From contig NZ_JAWLAR010000004.1 in NCBI RefSeq assembly GCF_041395345.1, positions 1 through 64,000 of the forward strand: 64,000 bases of DNA. Direction: 5' to 3'. This DNA comes from Dokdonella sp041395345 (GTDB lineage: Bacteria; Pseudomonadota; Gammaproteobacteria; Xanthomonadales; Rhodanobacteraceae). A program made the translations under genes and the position numbers. Shown piece by piece: positions 8,468 to 17,603 of the stretch (position 1 is its first letter; the number at the start of each line of letters is the position of its first letter). The notes beneath the pieces were generated by a model, which was not told the origin of the DNA, searched no databases, and saw nothing but the letters and a program-made list of their open reading frames with translations.

Positions 8468-9664
8468 TCAGCCCGCAGCCAGCAACTCCACTTCGGCGCT
8501 CAGGCGCCCGGCAACCTGCTCACGACTGTAGTTCGCCAGCACGTAGTCCCTGGCCTTGCGTCCCAGCTGGCGGCGCTCGCCTGCCCCCATCGCGACCACG
8601 TTGGCGAAGGCTGCAACGAGCTCGTCCTGGCCCCTGAAAACCTGCCCACTGCCGCTGGCATGGACGTGATCGACAAGCACCTCGCACTGGCCGTTGACAA
8701 TGATCGGCGTGCCCTGGGCCATGGCTTCGAGCAGTACGATACTGAGGCTTTCATAAGGTGAAGGCTGGACGAAGGCCAGGGCGCCGGCCATCAGCTCGAA
8801 CTTGCGGGTCTCGTCGACGAAACCGAGGTAGCGGACATCCTTGCGATTTCCAACGCCGAGGACATCGTTGCCCGTCAGCACCAGCTCGACGTCCGATTCC
8901 GGATGCGCCGACTTGTAAGCGCTGAATGCGTCCAGCAACAAGGCACAGCCCTTGCTGACGTCGATGCGGCCGCAATAGAGGAGATAGCTGCGCTCTTCAC
9001 TGGCAGCGCTGACCGGATCCGTCTCGACCGTCATCGCGACGACGTTGCCGTGGTCCACGTTCCAGATGCGCTTGCCGAGTCTGCGCTCGGCCTCGGTGTT
9101 CCAGAGCAGTCGGGGCGCTCGTCGTGCCATGCGCGCAAAGGTTTTCAGGTAGGCCGGTGGCTCATCGTGCAAGGCCGGTATCAGAGCCCAGCGCCGATGC
9201 CTGAGGGCGCGAGTGCCATCCAGGGTCGGCGGATACAGATAGGGCAGAAAGAAGACCGCGGCATAGTCGTCTCCGTGCGCGACCAGGTGCTGCTGGAGTC
9301 CGGGACAGTTCGGGCCTTGCGCGCGGATGAACTCCTCTTCCAGGGCCTCCGGCCAGCCATAGCGCTGAAGCGGTTCGGAGGATGGCGATCGCTCGAACGC
9401 CGAAAGCATGTTCCTGTGCAGGGCATGAAAGTACGAACCGCGCCCACGCTCAACCGTAAATCTGTGGATCGAGATGCCTTCCCGTTTCTCGACGCCCGGC
9501 TCAAGATCGTTGTCCCAGGCCTGGTAGTCGAAGGCGGTCGAGCTGAGTACATCCACCTCGTAGCGGGCCGAAAGCAACTGCGCATACTGCCAGGCGAGTG
9601 CCTCCGCGCCACCGACCAGGCGTTCGTGGCAACGCTGAACGACAATGGCGACGCGCGGCTTCAA
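8468..9664 (-). CDS. GT-B fold glycosyltransferase (GT4-like)
   Basis: A 398-aa glycosyltransferase starting MKPRVAIVVQRC. The N-terminal acceptor domain contains a GGAEALAWQ loop. The C-terminal donor domain has the sugar-nucleotide pattern of GT4 enzymes: YCGRIDVSKG, then a PSPYESLSIVLLEAMAQGTP block with the paired Glu. It is cytosolic, with no transmembrane segment. It is the last gene of a four-gene leftward operon and overlaps the preceding glycosyltransferase by 4 bp. It presumably adds one sugar of the surface glycan; donor and linkage are unknown. Confidence 0.87.
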   Translation of the reverse strand: MKPRVAIVVQRCHERLVGGAEALAWQYAQLLSARYEVDVLSSTAFDYQAWDNDLEPGVEKREGISIHRFTVERGRGSYFHALHRNMLSAFERSPSSEPLQRYGWPEALEEEFIRAQGPNCPGLQQHLVAHGDDYAAVFFLPYLYPPTLDGTRALRHRRWALIPALHDEPPAYLKTFARMARRAPRLLWNTEAERRLGKRIWNVDHGNVVAMTVETDPVSAASEERSYLLYCGRIDVSKGCALLLDAFSAYKSAHPESDVELVLTGNDVLGVGNRKDVRYLGFVDETRKFELMAGALAFVQPSPYESLSIVLLEAMAQGTPIIVNGQCEVLVDHVHASGSGQVFRGQDELVAAFANVVAMGAGERRQLGRKARDYVLANYSREQVAGRLSAEVELLAAG

Positions 9665-10752
9665 AGCACGGGGGCCAGATGCTGGAGAAAGCGCTGGCGC
9701 AACACATCGACCGCGAAGGTGTCCTGATAGCGCTTGCGTGCCGTCATCAACAGCTCATTGCGCAAGTCATCGTCGCTGAACAGGCGTGCGGCGCTGGCGG
9801 CATACAGCCACGGATCATTCTCCTCCCAGCAGATTCCGGCATCACCCAGCGTTTCCGGCACGGCACTCGAGGCGTGCGCGACAATCGGCGTTCCCACCGC
9901 CATGGATTCGATCAGCGGCACGCAGAATCCTTCGTGCTGGCTGAGCAACATGAATACATGGCTGGCCAGATAGGCGGCCTTGAGCTGCGCCTCACTGGCA
10001 CCGTTGATCCAGACAACCTGCTGACCCACGCCAAATTCGTCGATGCGTTGCCTGATCGCGCTGGTGTAGTTCTCCAGGCGCGGATCGATCTTGCCCAGCA
10101 GTATGAGACGCGCCGAATCGGAATAACCGCGGACATAGGCAGCGAATGCTTCGACCAGCTCGAGGTGTCCCTTGTTCGGCGCAACGCGGCCGACCATGAG
10201 GAAATTCCGCGAACCGTCAGTCAGGGTATCGACCAGGTTGGTGTCCGCTTCGACCTGGACGATTTCCTCGACGCGATGAAACGGAGGCAGGACGCCGCCC
10301 CGGTCCCTCGGCGCGCCGGCCTCGAGCAACTCCTCGAGGTTGTAGGCTGAATCGCCCAGATAAAGCTCGCAACCAAGCTGGGCCATCGTCGCAAGTTCTC
10401 GGCGGCCGGCTTCGCAGGCTGCCTGGTAGTCGGCGGAGTAGTCCTTGAAGAACGTCGCCGGCGTGATGTTGTGATACTTGACCACGCGAAAGCCGCGGCA
10501 ACGCCCGAGAATCTCGACCGCAGTCGGCCAGCCGGTCGAAAAATGATAGATGACCAGATCCCCAGGACCTCCGGCAAATGCAGGCAGGCGCTCGGCGGGC
10601 CAGGTCTTGCGTTCCACATCCATCGAGGACAGGCAAAACACGCGTGTTTCGATGCCAAGGTCTTCAAGGGCCTGTGCCATCGCGATGGCGTCTGCGCCGA
10701 CCGCATCCTTGCTCGTCAGTACGGGTATGAGTATCGCTGCCTTCATGCGCAT
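9661..10752 (-). CDS. GT-B fold glycosyltransferase (GT4-like)
   Basis: A 363-aa glycosyltransferase. The GT4 donor-site pattern is clear: VGRVAPNKGH, then SQHEGFCVPLIESMAVGTP with the E-x7-E arrangement. The N-terminal half shows an acceptor-domain Rossmann fold (VIYHFSTGWP, VVKYHNITP). I choose Met 10752 (MRMKAAILIP), preceded by GAGGG; Met 10746 is equally possible. The open frame upstream to 10890 lies in poorly conserved sequence. It overlaps the next gene by 4 bp (ATGA), so the two glycosyltransferases are probably made together for consecutive sugar additions. Confidence 0.87.
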   Translation of the reverse strand: MRMKAAILIPVLTSKDAVGADAIAMAQALEDLGIETRVFCLSSMDVERKTWPAERLPAFAGGPGDLVIYHFSTGWPTAVEILGRCRGFRVVKYHNITPATFFKDYSADYQAACEAGRRELATMAQLGCELYLGDSAYNLEELLEAGAPRDRGGVLPPFHRVEEIVQVEADTNLVDTLTDGSRNFLMVGRVAPNKGHLELVEAFAAYVRGYSDSARLILLGKIDPRLENYTSAIRQRIDEFGVGQQVVWINGASEAQLKAAYLASHVFMLLSQHEGFCVPLIESMAVGTPIVAHASSAVPETLGDAGICWEENDPWLYAASAARLFSDDDLRNELLMTARKRYQDTFAVDVLRQRFLQHLAPVL

Positions 10753-10816
10753 GTACCCTCGGCACGCGGCAGAATGCAACGCTTGAAGAGGGATTCGCAC
10801 GAACCAGTCAATTGAT

Positions 10817-12160
10817 TCATGCCTGGTTTCCCACGCAAGCCAGAACGCAGATGGCCCCATCGGCCGACTGCACCTGCTCGACATGCTCAAAACCCGCTGC
10901 CAGCAACGCCTGGGCGATCAGGGCACCATCAACGATGGCCTCGGGTCGTCCGTCCAGTCGATCCGCAATCGTTGCGGGCTCACCGTGGAATCCGAACAGG
11001 ACCCAGGCCCGCTTGCGCAGCACGCGGCGCGTCTCGTCGAGCAGCTGTCTGGCTGGCATCCTGCGCAGGAGACAGCCCACATCCAGCGCAGTCAGGGCAT
11101 GCAGCGAATGATCGGCGCTGCGCGCAAGCACGGACGCCGGTTCGGCAACGATGATGGCCTGCCCCTGTTCTCTCGCTCGTTGTGCGATTTCGTTGTTGGT
11201 ATCCACTCCAGTCGGCTTCAGACCCTTGTCGCGCAGGTGCCTGAGCCAGTCATCGCCACTGCACAAGTCCAGAACCTGCGCGGATTCCTGCAGATTGGAG
11301 GCCAGGCGCCCGGACCACTGATCGAGGCGTGCAGATCGGTGCGGATCCGATTGCAGGACGCGCGCCGAGATCTCGGCATGAAACGAATCCGATTTTCGCG
11401 TTTTTTCCGACTCGGCGAGCTCCAGTGCGGAAAGGTTCCTGCGCAGGGACGAGAGCCAGTGATTCATGCTCAACACCATGTGGCGCAGCTCCGTCGACTC
11501 CGAGCTGATGCGCTCAAAATCTTCACTCAGCGGTCCTACCCTGTCGAACAGTTGCTTCAGCTTGGCCGACATTTCCGGATTCTCGCTGCCGAGCTTGCCC
11601 AGTTCGATGAAGATGACCTCGATCTGCTGGGCAATGCTCCTGCACTGTTCGGCCAGCTCATGTTCGCGTGCACTGTGGAATGCATCGGTCGCGCGCTGGT
11701 GGCGAATGATTCGAGGCAGGCTGAAAAAGCCGATCAGCCATTCAAGCAGATACCCGAGCACAGGAATCAGCAGAATCTTGGCAAGCACATAGCGTGGCAA
11801 CAACCACGGCACACGCACACCGATGTCGCGACCTTCCGGCGACCAGCGAATATTGCCGAGAATCTCGATCTTGCTGCGCCCCTGACTCAAAAGGCGCAAT
11901 TGCGCGTCATATCCCGCTGGATCGGAACTGCGTCTGAGCAGGATCCTGTAGGCCTGATCCAGGAAGGAGATGTAGTTGGACTGACACAGCTCGGCGAGCG
12001 AGCAGGTATCGCGCATCTCGACCGAATCACGCCGCTGTACGCTCGTACGGCCCTCAATGCCCACCTTCAGGTCACCCGCACGCAGACGCGCCAATTCGGC
12101 ATCTGCACGAATTTCTTCCTTGACGCGGCCTGGGGTAATTTCTGCGGGTGCTTGGTTCAC
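10817..12160 (-). CDS. DUF4214 / coiled-coil / SAM-methyltransferase-like membrane protein
   Basis: A 447-aa multidomain protein. Residues 55-110 look like DUF4214 (LCQSNYISFLDQAYRILLRRSSDPAGY). A hydrophobic membrane segment follows at about 120-150. A charged helical and coiled-coil stretch spans about 165-285. The C-terminus is a class I methyltransferase-like fold (VLDLCSGDDW, then GVDTNN). The SAM motif is less canonical than in active enzymes (CSGD in place of GxGxG), so activity is uncertain. DUF4214 is common in exported or polysaccharide-cluster proteins. The arrangement resembles membrane-tethered glycan-modifying or chain-terminating methyltransferases with a coiled-coil ruler; that reading is inference. 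It overlaps the upstream gene by 4 bp. Confidence 0.7.
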   Translation of the reverse strand: MNQAPAEITPGRVKEEIRADAELARLRAGDLKVGIEGRTSVQRRDSVEMRDTCSLAELCQSNYISFLDQAYRILLRRSSDPAGYDAQLRLLSQGRSKIEILGNIRWSPEGRDIGVRVPWLLPRYVLAKILLIPVLGYLLEWLIGFFSLPRIIRHQRATDAFHSAREHELAEQCRSIAQQIEVIFIELGKLGSENPEMSAKLKQLFDRVGPLSEDFERISSESTELRHMVLSMNHWLSSLRRNLSALELAESEKTRKSDSFHAEISARVLQSDPHRSARLDQWSGRLASNLQESAQVLDLCSGDDWLRHLRDKGLKPTGVDTNNEIAQRAREQGQAIIVAEPASVLARSADHSLHALTALDVGCLLRRMPARQLLDETRRVLRKRAWVLFGFHGEPATIADRLDGRPEAIVDGALIAQALLAAGFEHVEQVQSADGAICVLACVGNQA

Positions 12161-13320
12161 GGGGAAAGAATGGCAGGTGTTGTCTGCAAGGACCCGACCG
12201 ATGGCAGCGGGGCAGCGGTTGCACTGCCATCCTTGCGGCCGACAGCGAGCGGCATGATGCCATAGGCGCGCGCCATCGAAATATCGATCAGCGCATAGTC
12301 GGGCCGGTGCCGCCCGTCCAGGCGAGGCACGGCACTGCGATATCTAGCCCTGCCCGCCTTTCGTGCCGCTTCGAATCCGCGCGTGGCCCTGCGCCGGACC
12401 TGTTCGGCGGATTCCGCAACCGAGGAAAACCCTGCCGGCGCCTGCTGGCCCAGGAACGTGGTTTCGAGGAACTCCGCTTCGCGCTTGTCGGAATCCGAGT
12501 AGAAGCCGACGAAGGCATGCCCCGGGACCAGCACGAGAAAGCTGCCGATACCGAGCCGTTCCAGGGCCGAGGCAATCAGCACGCTGCCATCGAGACAATT
12601 GGCGACCCGGTCGTCCCAGGTGCTCGAAAGCAGGCGTACGCGCTGGCTGTAGATTTCCGGCCCCTGGCTGATTCCCGCACCCTCGTCCGCGTAGCGCAGG
12701 CCATGTCTCTCGAGCGCCAGCCAGAGTGCGCGGGCCACACGCACCCTGTCTGCATTGTTGTCTGGCGTCCAGTTCGGCGCGGTCATGTCCAGCCCCGCCA
12801 GGGCGATCATCTCGTCGACAACCGGATCGAAGGGATCGACCCAGGCCGCGAATGCCCAGCCGAGATCGATCCGTGCGTCGCCGTCACGCACGAAATAGAG
12901 CGCTTCGTCGAGCGGGTGCACGCGAATATCCAGCGATTGCTCGATCGTGCGCATGCCCTTGCCCGTCACCGAAACCCGCAGGACCTGGCTGCGTGTGCCG
13001 CGCATGCTGCGCAGGGCTCGCGGATCCCAGTCCAGGCGTGGCCGCAAAACCGTACCCGCCTCGACCCGCGCGTCGATCACGCTGGGCGCGCGCAATCCGG
13101 GCGTGGAAATCGTCAGGCGAACCTGCGTCGCCGGGCGCGCATCGTGGAACCGGATGCGCAGCAATCCGCTGCCGGCAACCGCGGGAGCCCGCGACGAGTC
13201 AGCCGATTGCGACAGTTCGAGCGCCGGAAAGACCTCTCCCGCCGGCGTCGTTTCGATATCCACCGACATGCCCGCTGCCGCGGATACCCACGCCGCGGCC
13301 AGACAGAAAAGGGCTGCCAT
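12157..13320 (-). CDS. Exported transglutaminase-like protein of the polysaccharide cluster
   Basis: A 387-aa protein with an N-terminal signal peptide (MAALFCLAAAWVSAAAG). A beta-rich region follows, and near residue 255 a transglutaminase-like core: a Cys in VANCLDGSVLIASALERLG, then VPGHAFVGFY carrying His. This spacing matches the Cys-His pair of the transglutaminase/cysteine-protease fold. It probably acts in the periplasm; the substrate is unknown. I choose Met 13320 because GAGGA lies 9 nt upstream and the signal peptide begins there, although the frame is open to 13392. It is the first gene of the leftward operon and overlaps the DUF4214 gene (ATGA). Confidence 0.65.
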   Translation of the reverse strand: MAALFCLAAAWVSAAAGMSVDIETTPAGEVFPALELSQSADSSRAPAVAGSGLLRIRFHDARPATQVRLTISTPGLRAPSVIDARVEAGTVLRPRLDWDPRALRSMRGTRSQVLRVSVTGKGMRTIEQSLDIRVHPLDEALYFVRDGDARIDLGWAFAAWVDPFDPVVDEMIALAGLDMTAPNWTPDNNADRVRVARALWLALERHGLRYADEGAGISQGPEIYSQRVRLLSSTWDDRVANCLDGSVLIASALERLGIGSFLVLVPGHAFVGFYSDSDKREAEFLETTFLGQQAPAGFSSVAESAEQVRRRATRGFEAARKAGRARYRSAVPRLDGRHRPDYALIDISMARAYGIMPLAVGRKDGSATAAPLPSVGSLQTTPAILSP

Positions 13321-13481
13321 GGCCGGTGTTCCTCGGCCTATGGCCGGCGAGTTCGCCCGATCCGGAGAATTTCGTGTTGCCAGTGAGACCATGCCGCGAC
13401 TATCGTTGCCCCGACCTGCTCCTGTCCAGTCGGAATTCGGCTTGCATGAGCGCGCCCCCCTTTCTTCAGCACGGAATCACC

Positions 13482-13979
13482 ATGCGTCTATTTGTCCTGT
13501 CCGCCCTTGTTGTCTGCACGCTTGCCGCTTGCGACCAGCCTGCACCCGAACCCACAACACCTCCAGCCGCTCAGGAGACTGCAGCCACAGCGCCCGCCAC
13601 CACCGCGCCGGCCGAAGCTGTCGTAGCCAAGCCCCCCGAGGGCGATTGCGGTGACCAATCCGGCATTCCTGCGGAGGAGCGCCTCGCGAATACGCCCAAA
13701 TGGTCTCTCGCCAGCGAACAGGACAACTTTGGCTTCGACGTTTTTCGCGGCGACACCGAGGATGGCGAGTTCATCAAGTTGAATGAAAATCCGATACTCG
13801 GTGCCGGTACGACCGACGAAACGCAGAAGTACCAGTTCCGCGACGACACGATCGATCCGTGCCGCGAGTACTGGTACTACGTCGAGTCGATCAGCACGGC
13901 TGGCGTTCGTGAAAAGATGACACCCACCTTCAAGGCGGCAGCCAAGCGATCGCCGAGATCGGATCCGTCCGCACAATGA
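13482..13979 (+). CDS. Lipoprotein with fibronectin-III-like domain
   Basis: A 165-aa protein. It has a lipoprotein signal peptide ending in lipobox LAAC (Cys17), then a Pro/Ala/Thr-rich linker (residues 20-52), then one beta-sandwich domain (DNFGFDVFRGDTEDGEF, later REYWYYVESISTAG). The latter has the strand pattern of a fibronectin type III module and two Cys that may pair. The long open frame upstream is antisense to the neighbouring gene, so ATG 13482 is the credible start. It leads the rightward polysaccharide operon; its stop overlaps the methyltransferase start (ATGA). Its role is unknown. Confidence 0.75.
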   Translation: MRLFVLSALVVCTLAACDQPAPEPTTPPAAQETAATAPATTAPAEAVVAKPPEGDCGDQSGIPAEERLANTPKWSLASEQDNFGFDVFRGDTEDGEFIKLNENPILGAGTTDETQKYQFRDDTIDPCREYWYYVESISTAGVREKMTPTFKAAAKRSPRSDPSAQ

Positions 13980-14686
13980 GTCCGGTGGGGGACAAGGAAG
14001 ATCCCAGTGCGGCGTCCCTGCACGGTGTCAATCAGTACTGGCGTGCACTCGAACCCGCGGATATGGATCGCGGCGACCATCGCTCGATGGTCGGTGCGAT
14101 GTGGGAGGAAGTGGGCCAGCTCCAGTTCGAGTTCCTCCGAAGCGAGGGACTCGAACCACGGCATCGGCTGCTCGACGTCGGCTGCGGCGCAATGCGGGGA
14201 GGCGTGCACTTTGCGCGTTATCTCGACCGCGGCAACTATTTTGGACTCGATGCCAATGCATCCCTGATCGAGGCGGGTCGACGCGAACTCGATCTGGCTG
14301 GGCTTGCCGACCGTGATGCTCAGCTGATTGCCGATGCGAATTTCGATGTCGCCAGATTCGATGCGCGTTTCGACTACGCGATTGCCGTGTCACTGGTGAC
14401 GCATCTTTACTTCAATCACATCCAGTTGTGCCTGGCCAGGGTTGCCGAACACCTTGAACCTGGCGGCCGCTTCTACATGACTTTTTTCGAAGCACCAGCC
14501 CCGGCACATTTCCAGAACCTGAGCCACGCGGGAGGTGAAATCACGACCTCCTACCTCAGCGATCCCTATCATCAGTCCTTCGATGAACTTGCCACGCTGG
14601 GACGGCGTGCGGGCCTGCATGCGCACCGGATCGGCGAGTTCGGCCATCCTCGCGGCCAGAACATGATCCTGTTCGCCGCCGAATGA
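13976..14686 (+). CDS. Class I SAM-dependent methyltransferase
   Basis: A 236-aa soluble methyltransferase. The SAM-binding motif I is LLDVGCGAMRGG near residue 65, followed by the acidic ribose-binding turn in YFGLDAN and motif IV-like AIAVSLVTHLYF. The fold resembles small glycan or lipid methyltransferases and is complete in length. Placed between the cluster lipoprotein and a membrane glycosyltransferase, with a 4-bp overlap upstream, it probably methylates a sugar or precursor of the exported glycan; the substrate is not readable. Confidence 0.85.
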   Translation: MSPVGDKEDPSAASLHGVNQYWRALEPADMDRGDHRSMVGAMWEEVGQLQFEFLRSEGLEPRHRLLDVGCGAMRGGVHFARYLDRGNYFGLDANASLIEAGRRELDLAGLADRDAQLIADANFDVARFDARFDYAIAVSLVTHLYFNHIQLCLARVAEHLEPGGRFYMTFFEAPAPAHFQNLSHAGGEITTSYLSDPYHQSFDELATLGRRAGLHAHRIGEFGHPRGQNMILFAAE

Positions 14687-14690
14687 CGCG

Positions 14691-16064
14691 ATGAATTCGT
14701 CGCAGGCTTCAGCATTGCAAAAATCGGGAAAGCCATGGCTCAGGCTGGCCATCGGCACGTGGCTGCTGCTCAACATCGTATTGCTCTGGCTCTACTACAG
14801 CCCGGCCCGGAAACCGCTGGTCGGTGACGAATTCGACTATCACGCCCGCGCGCTGGCCCTGCTGGCAGGACAGCCGGTGATCGAGCAATTCATCTGGCCG
14901 CCCGGCCAGACCTGGTTTCTGGCGGCGATTGGATGGATATCCGGCTCGACTGTGCTGGCCGCGCAACTGGTGCAAACCGGCTTGCTGGTAGTGTGCGCTG
15001 GCCTGCTGATCCGGCTTTGGCGGACCGTCGACAACCCGCTTGCAGCCTTCCTTGCCGCATCGATTTTTCTGCTCAACCCGGGGAATCTTGCCTACGCACA
15101 CTGGCTTTGGCCCGAGGTCACGCATCTGGCTTGCCTGCTCGGTGCACTGGCCCTGTTGCTGACGGTGTCGCAGCGGCCTCGCCTGTGCGCATTCCTGGCC
15201 GGACTGCTGATTGGCCTGGCTTTGCTGTTCAAGAGCCTCATGGCGGGACTCTGGCCGGTCTTCTTCCTGTTCTTTCTGAAGCGGCGGGAGGGTCGGCTGA
15301 CATTTTCTGTGGCCTCGGCCGGCGTTTTCGCCGCGGGTCTGCTGCTGGCTGCGCTGCCGGCGCTATGGAAGGGACAACTCGAGACCGGCAGGCCGATGAT
15401 CGCCGACAGCTCGATGTACAACCTCGAGATCGGCATACGCGACCGCAGCCGCAGCGACTATATCGACGAAGCCGGGCTGCCGGCATTGACTGCTTATCTC
15501 GATAGCGCTGCACGTCCGCAGGATCGCAATGCGATCGCCTTCGACAGAATACGCAAGATGGTCGCCGAGCGCGGCTTGCCGGACATCATCGGCGAACAGT
15601 TGGGCACGCAGTATTTTCGCCTGTTCAATGCCAAGACCCTGCTCGTTTCGCAGATGCCCGGACCGGCCTGTGCCGGTCGACTTGGCGCCTACGCGGAGAA
15701 TCCCCTGGGCCCGGCCCTGGTCGGTTTGTCGCAGGCGGCCCACACGATCACGTTGCTGCTTTGCGCCTTTGGCGTGGCCTTGTGGCGACGCTGGAGGCAG
15801 CCGCTGATCGCATTTGTCGCGGTCTATCTCGTCTATCAGCTTGCGCTCTATTTCGGTCTGCATGTCATGCAGCGCTATCTGTTCCAGATGATGCCGCTGC
15901 TCTGCGGTTTTGCCGGAAGTTTCCTGGCCCTGCTCGTTCAGCGCGACACGGTGCAGTCGGCCCTGGCGGTCAGTCGCTGGCGCATCTCGATCGGAGCCGC
16001 CCTTGCGCTGACCTTGCTCGGACTGGCCTGGCTGGGGCCCGTGCTGGATGGCAACTGCAGCTGA
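14691..16064 (+). CDS. Polytopic membrane glycosyltransferase (GT39/ArnT-like, GT-C fold)
   Basis: A 457-aa integral membrane protein with about ten hydrophobic segments. The first periplasmic loop after the first transmembrane helix carries the acidic pair in VGDEFDYHARAL, the catalytic signature of GT-C enzymes that use polyprenyl-phosphate sugars (compare ArnT and PMT). A second loop holds WPPGQTWF. It starts 4 bp after the methyltransferase stop. Expected role: transfer of a sugar from a lipid-linked donor to the glycan or lipid on the periplasmic face. Donor identity is unknown; a UbiA-type enzyme at 54.4 kb is a possible but unproven donor maker. Confidence 0.78.
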   Translation: MNSSQASALQKSGKPWLRLAIGTWLLLNIVLLWLYYSPARKPLVGDEFDYHARALALLAGQPVIEQFIWPPGQTWFLAAIGWISGSTVLAAQLVQTGLLVVCAGLLIRLWRTVDNPLAAFLAASIFLLNPGNLAYAHWLWPEVTHLACLLGALALLLTVSQRPRLCAFLAGLLIGLALLFKSLMAGLWPVFFLFFLKRREGRLTFSVASAGVFAAGLLLAALPALWKGQLETGRPMIADSSMYNLEIGIRDRSRSDYIDEAGLPALTAYLDSAARPQDRNAIAFDRIRKMVAERGLPDIIGEQLGTQYFRLFNAKTLLVSQMPGPACAGRLGAYAENPLGPALVGLSQAAHTITLLLCAFGVALWRRWRQPLIAFVAVYLVYQLALYFGLHVMQRYLFQMMPLLCGFAGSFLALLVQRDTVQSALAVSRWRISIGAALALTLLGLAWLGPVLDGNCS

Positions 16065-16134
16065 TGCCCAGACCGTCCAACCCCGAACGGGCGCCAATCG
16101 GCTATTCTGAACATTCTTTACAGCACCGGCCGTC

Positions 16135-16896
16135 ATGCCCCAGCACCTGATAGAACTGATCCGGTTCAGCACCTATGCCGAATTGCGCGCCGAGCGCTCG
16201 CGCAGCTATCTGGGCCTGATCTGGTGGGTGGCCGAGCCGGCGATGATGATGGCTGCGTTCTGGCTGGTCTTCGACGTCATCCTGAAGACCGGTGGCCCCG
16301 AATACCTGCCCTTTCTGCTGGTGGGGCTGACCATCTGGCAATGGATGAAATCCTGCATCACGCATGGCGGCTACGCGATCTGGACCAATCTGGGCCTGAT
16401 TCGCCAGGTGCGTCTGCCGGTTCTGGTTTTTCCATTCGTGCAGATGCTTGCCGACACGATCAAGTTCTTCTATATCTTCGCCCTGCTGCTGGCAATCCTC
16501 TGGTTGATGGGATACCCGCCGGGTATCCAGTATCTGGCCCTGCCCGTGGTCTTTGCCATTACCCTGCTATTTTCGGCGGGCGTCGGTTTCATGGTCGCCG
16601 CCGTCGTGCCGCTGATTCCCGACTTGCGCTTCGTCATCGAGCAGATTCTGACCGTGGTCATGTTCCTGTCCGGCGTGGTTTTTGCGCTCGACGCCGTACC
16701 CTCGCCGTTGCGCGAGATCATCGCCCTGAATCCGGTGGCGACTCTGCTTGATGCGGCACGCGGAATTCTGATGCACGGACTCTGGCCCGACTGGCTGGCT
16801 CTGGGCAAGGTCGCCGTCATCTCCACGGCTACCTGCCTGGCGGGCATGGCCATCGTGCTGCGGCTTGCGCCGCGCTATCCAAAGCTGGCCGTGTAA
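16135..16896 (+). CDS. wzm: ABC-2 polysaccharide exporter permease (Wzm/TagG-like)
   Basis: A 253-aa permease with six hydrophobic segments and the N-terminal amphipathic stretch typical of the family (LIELIRFSTYAELRAERSRSYLGLIWWVAEP). It forms the membrane channel of an ABC exporter for undecaprenyl-linked polysaccharide. The next gene, overlapping by 1 bp, is the cognate ATPase. Its presence shows that the glycan is exported by the ABC-dependent route rather than Wzx/Wzy. The gene name is given by family; the glycan class (O-antigen, capsule or other) cannot be decided from the sequence. Confidence 0.88.
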   Translation: MPQHLIELIRFSTYAELRAERSRSYLGLIWWVAEPAMMMAAFWLVFDVILKTGGPEYLPFLLVGLTIWQWMKSCITHGGYAIWTNLGLIRQVRLPVLVFPFVQMLADTIKFFYIFALLLAILWLMGYPPGIQYLALPVVFAITLLFSAGVGFMVAAVVPLIPDLRFVIEQILTVVMFLSGVVFALDAVPSPLREIIALNPVATLLDAARGILMHGLWPDWLALGKVAVISTATCLAGMAIVLRLAPRYPKLAV

Positions 16897-17603
16897 TGGG
16901 CGAGCTGCTGATCGAGCTCGAAAACGTCGGCGTGGCATTCAGCGCGCAGCGCCGTGTCGGCAGCGGTCGATTCTGGGCTCTGGAGGATGTCAGCCTGCGC
17001 CTGAATCATGGCGAGCGGCTCGGCGTCATCGGGCGCAATGGAGCCGGCAAGAGCACCTTGCTGCGCGTACTCGCAGGTATCCTCAAGCCGGATCGCGGCC
17101 ACATGCGGCGGGGCGTCGTCTCCTGCCAGTTGCTCTCCCTGGCCCTGGGATTCACACCCTATCTTTCGGGTCGCGACAACGCGATTCTTTCCGGGCTGAT
17201 GATCGGCCTGCGCCAGCGTGACATCGTCGCCCGGTTGCCAGCCATCAAGGAATTTTCGGAGCTCGGCGATTTTTTCGAACAACCGATCGCCAGCTACTCG
17301 TCGGGCATGGTCATGCGCCTGGGTTTTTCGGTAGCCATGCAGGCAGAGCCGGATGTGCTGCTGATCGACGAAGTTCTCGCCGTGGGCGATGCCGAATTCC
17401 AGGAAAAATCCGGTCAAGCCCTGCGCGAACGCATGCGCCAGGGGCATACCGTGGTGCTGGTCAGCCACGACGAGACACAAGTGGCCGCCTTGTGCGATCG
17501 GCTGTTATGGGTGGAACATGGACGCAGCGTGCTCGAAGGCAACCGCGACGAGGTATTCGCCGCCTACCACCAGGGTCTCGATCTGGCAACGGATCCCAAA
17601 TGA
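16896..17603 (+). CDS. wzt: ABC exporter ATPase (Wzt/TagH-like)
   Basis: A 235-aa ATPase: Walker A GRNGAGKST near residue 47, a Wzt-type signature YSSGMVMRLGFS, and Walker B VLLIDEVLAVGD. It lacks the C-terminal carbohydrate-binding domain of Wzt proteins such as that of E. coli O9a, so it belongs to the short class that exports without recognising a terminal modification. ATG 16896 overlaps the permease stop by one base, and its own TGA overlaps the next ATG by 4 bp. Confidence 0.9.
   Translation: MGELLIELENVGVAFSAQRRVGSGRFWALEDVSLRLNHGERLGVIGRNGAGKSTLLRVLAGILKPDRGHMRRGVVSCQLLSLALGFTPYLSGRDNAILSGLMIGLRQRDIVARLPAIKEFSELGDFFEQPIASYSSGMVMRLGFSVAMQAEPDVLLIDEVLAVGDAEFQEKSGQALRERMRQGHTVVLVSHDETQVAALCDRLLWVEHGRSVLEGNRDEVFAAYHQGLDLATDPK

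Noticed and set aside
12148..13386. 412-aa plus-strand open frame
   Set aside because: Antisense to the transglutaminase-like gene; no domain and no start signal.
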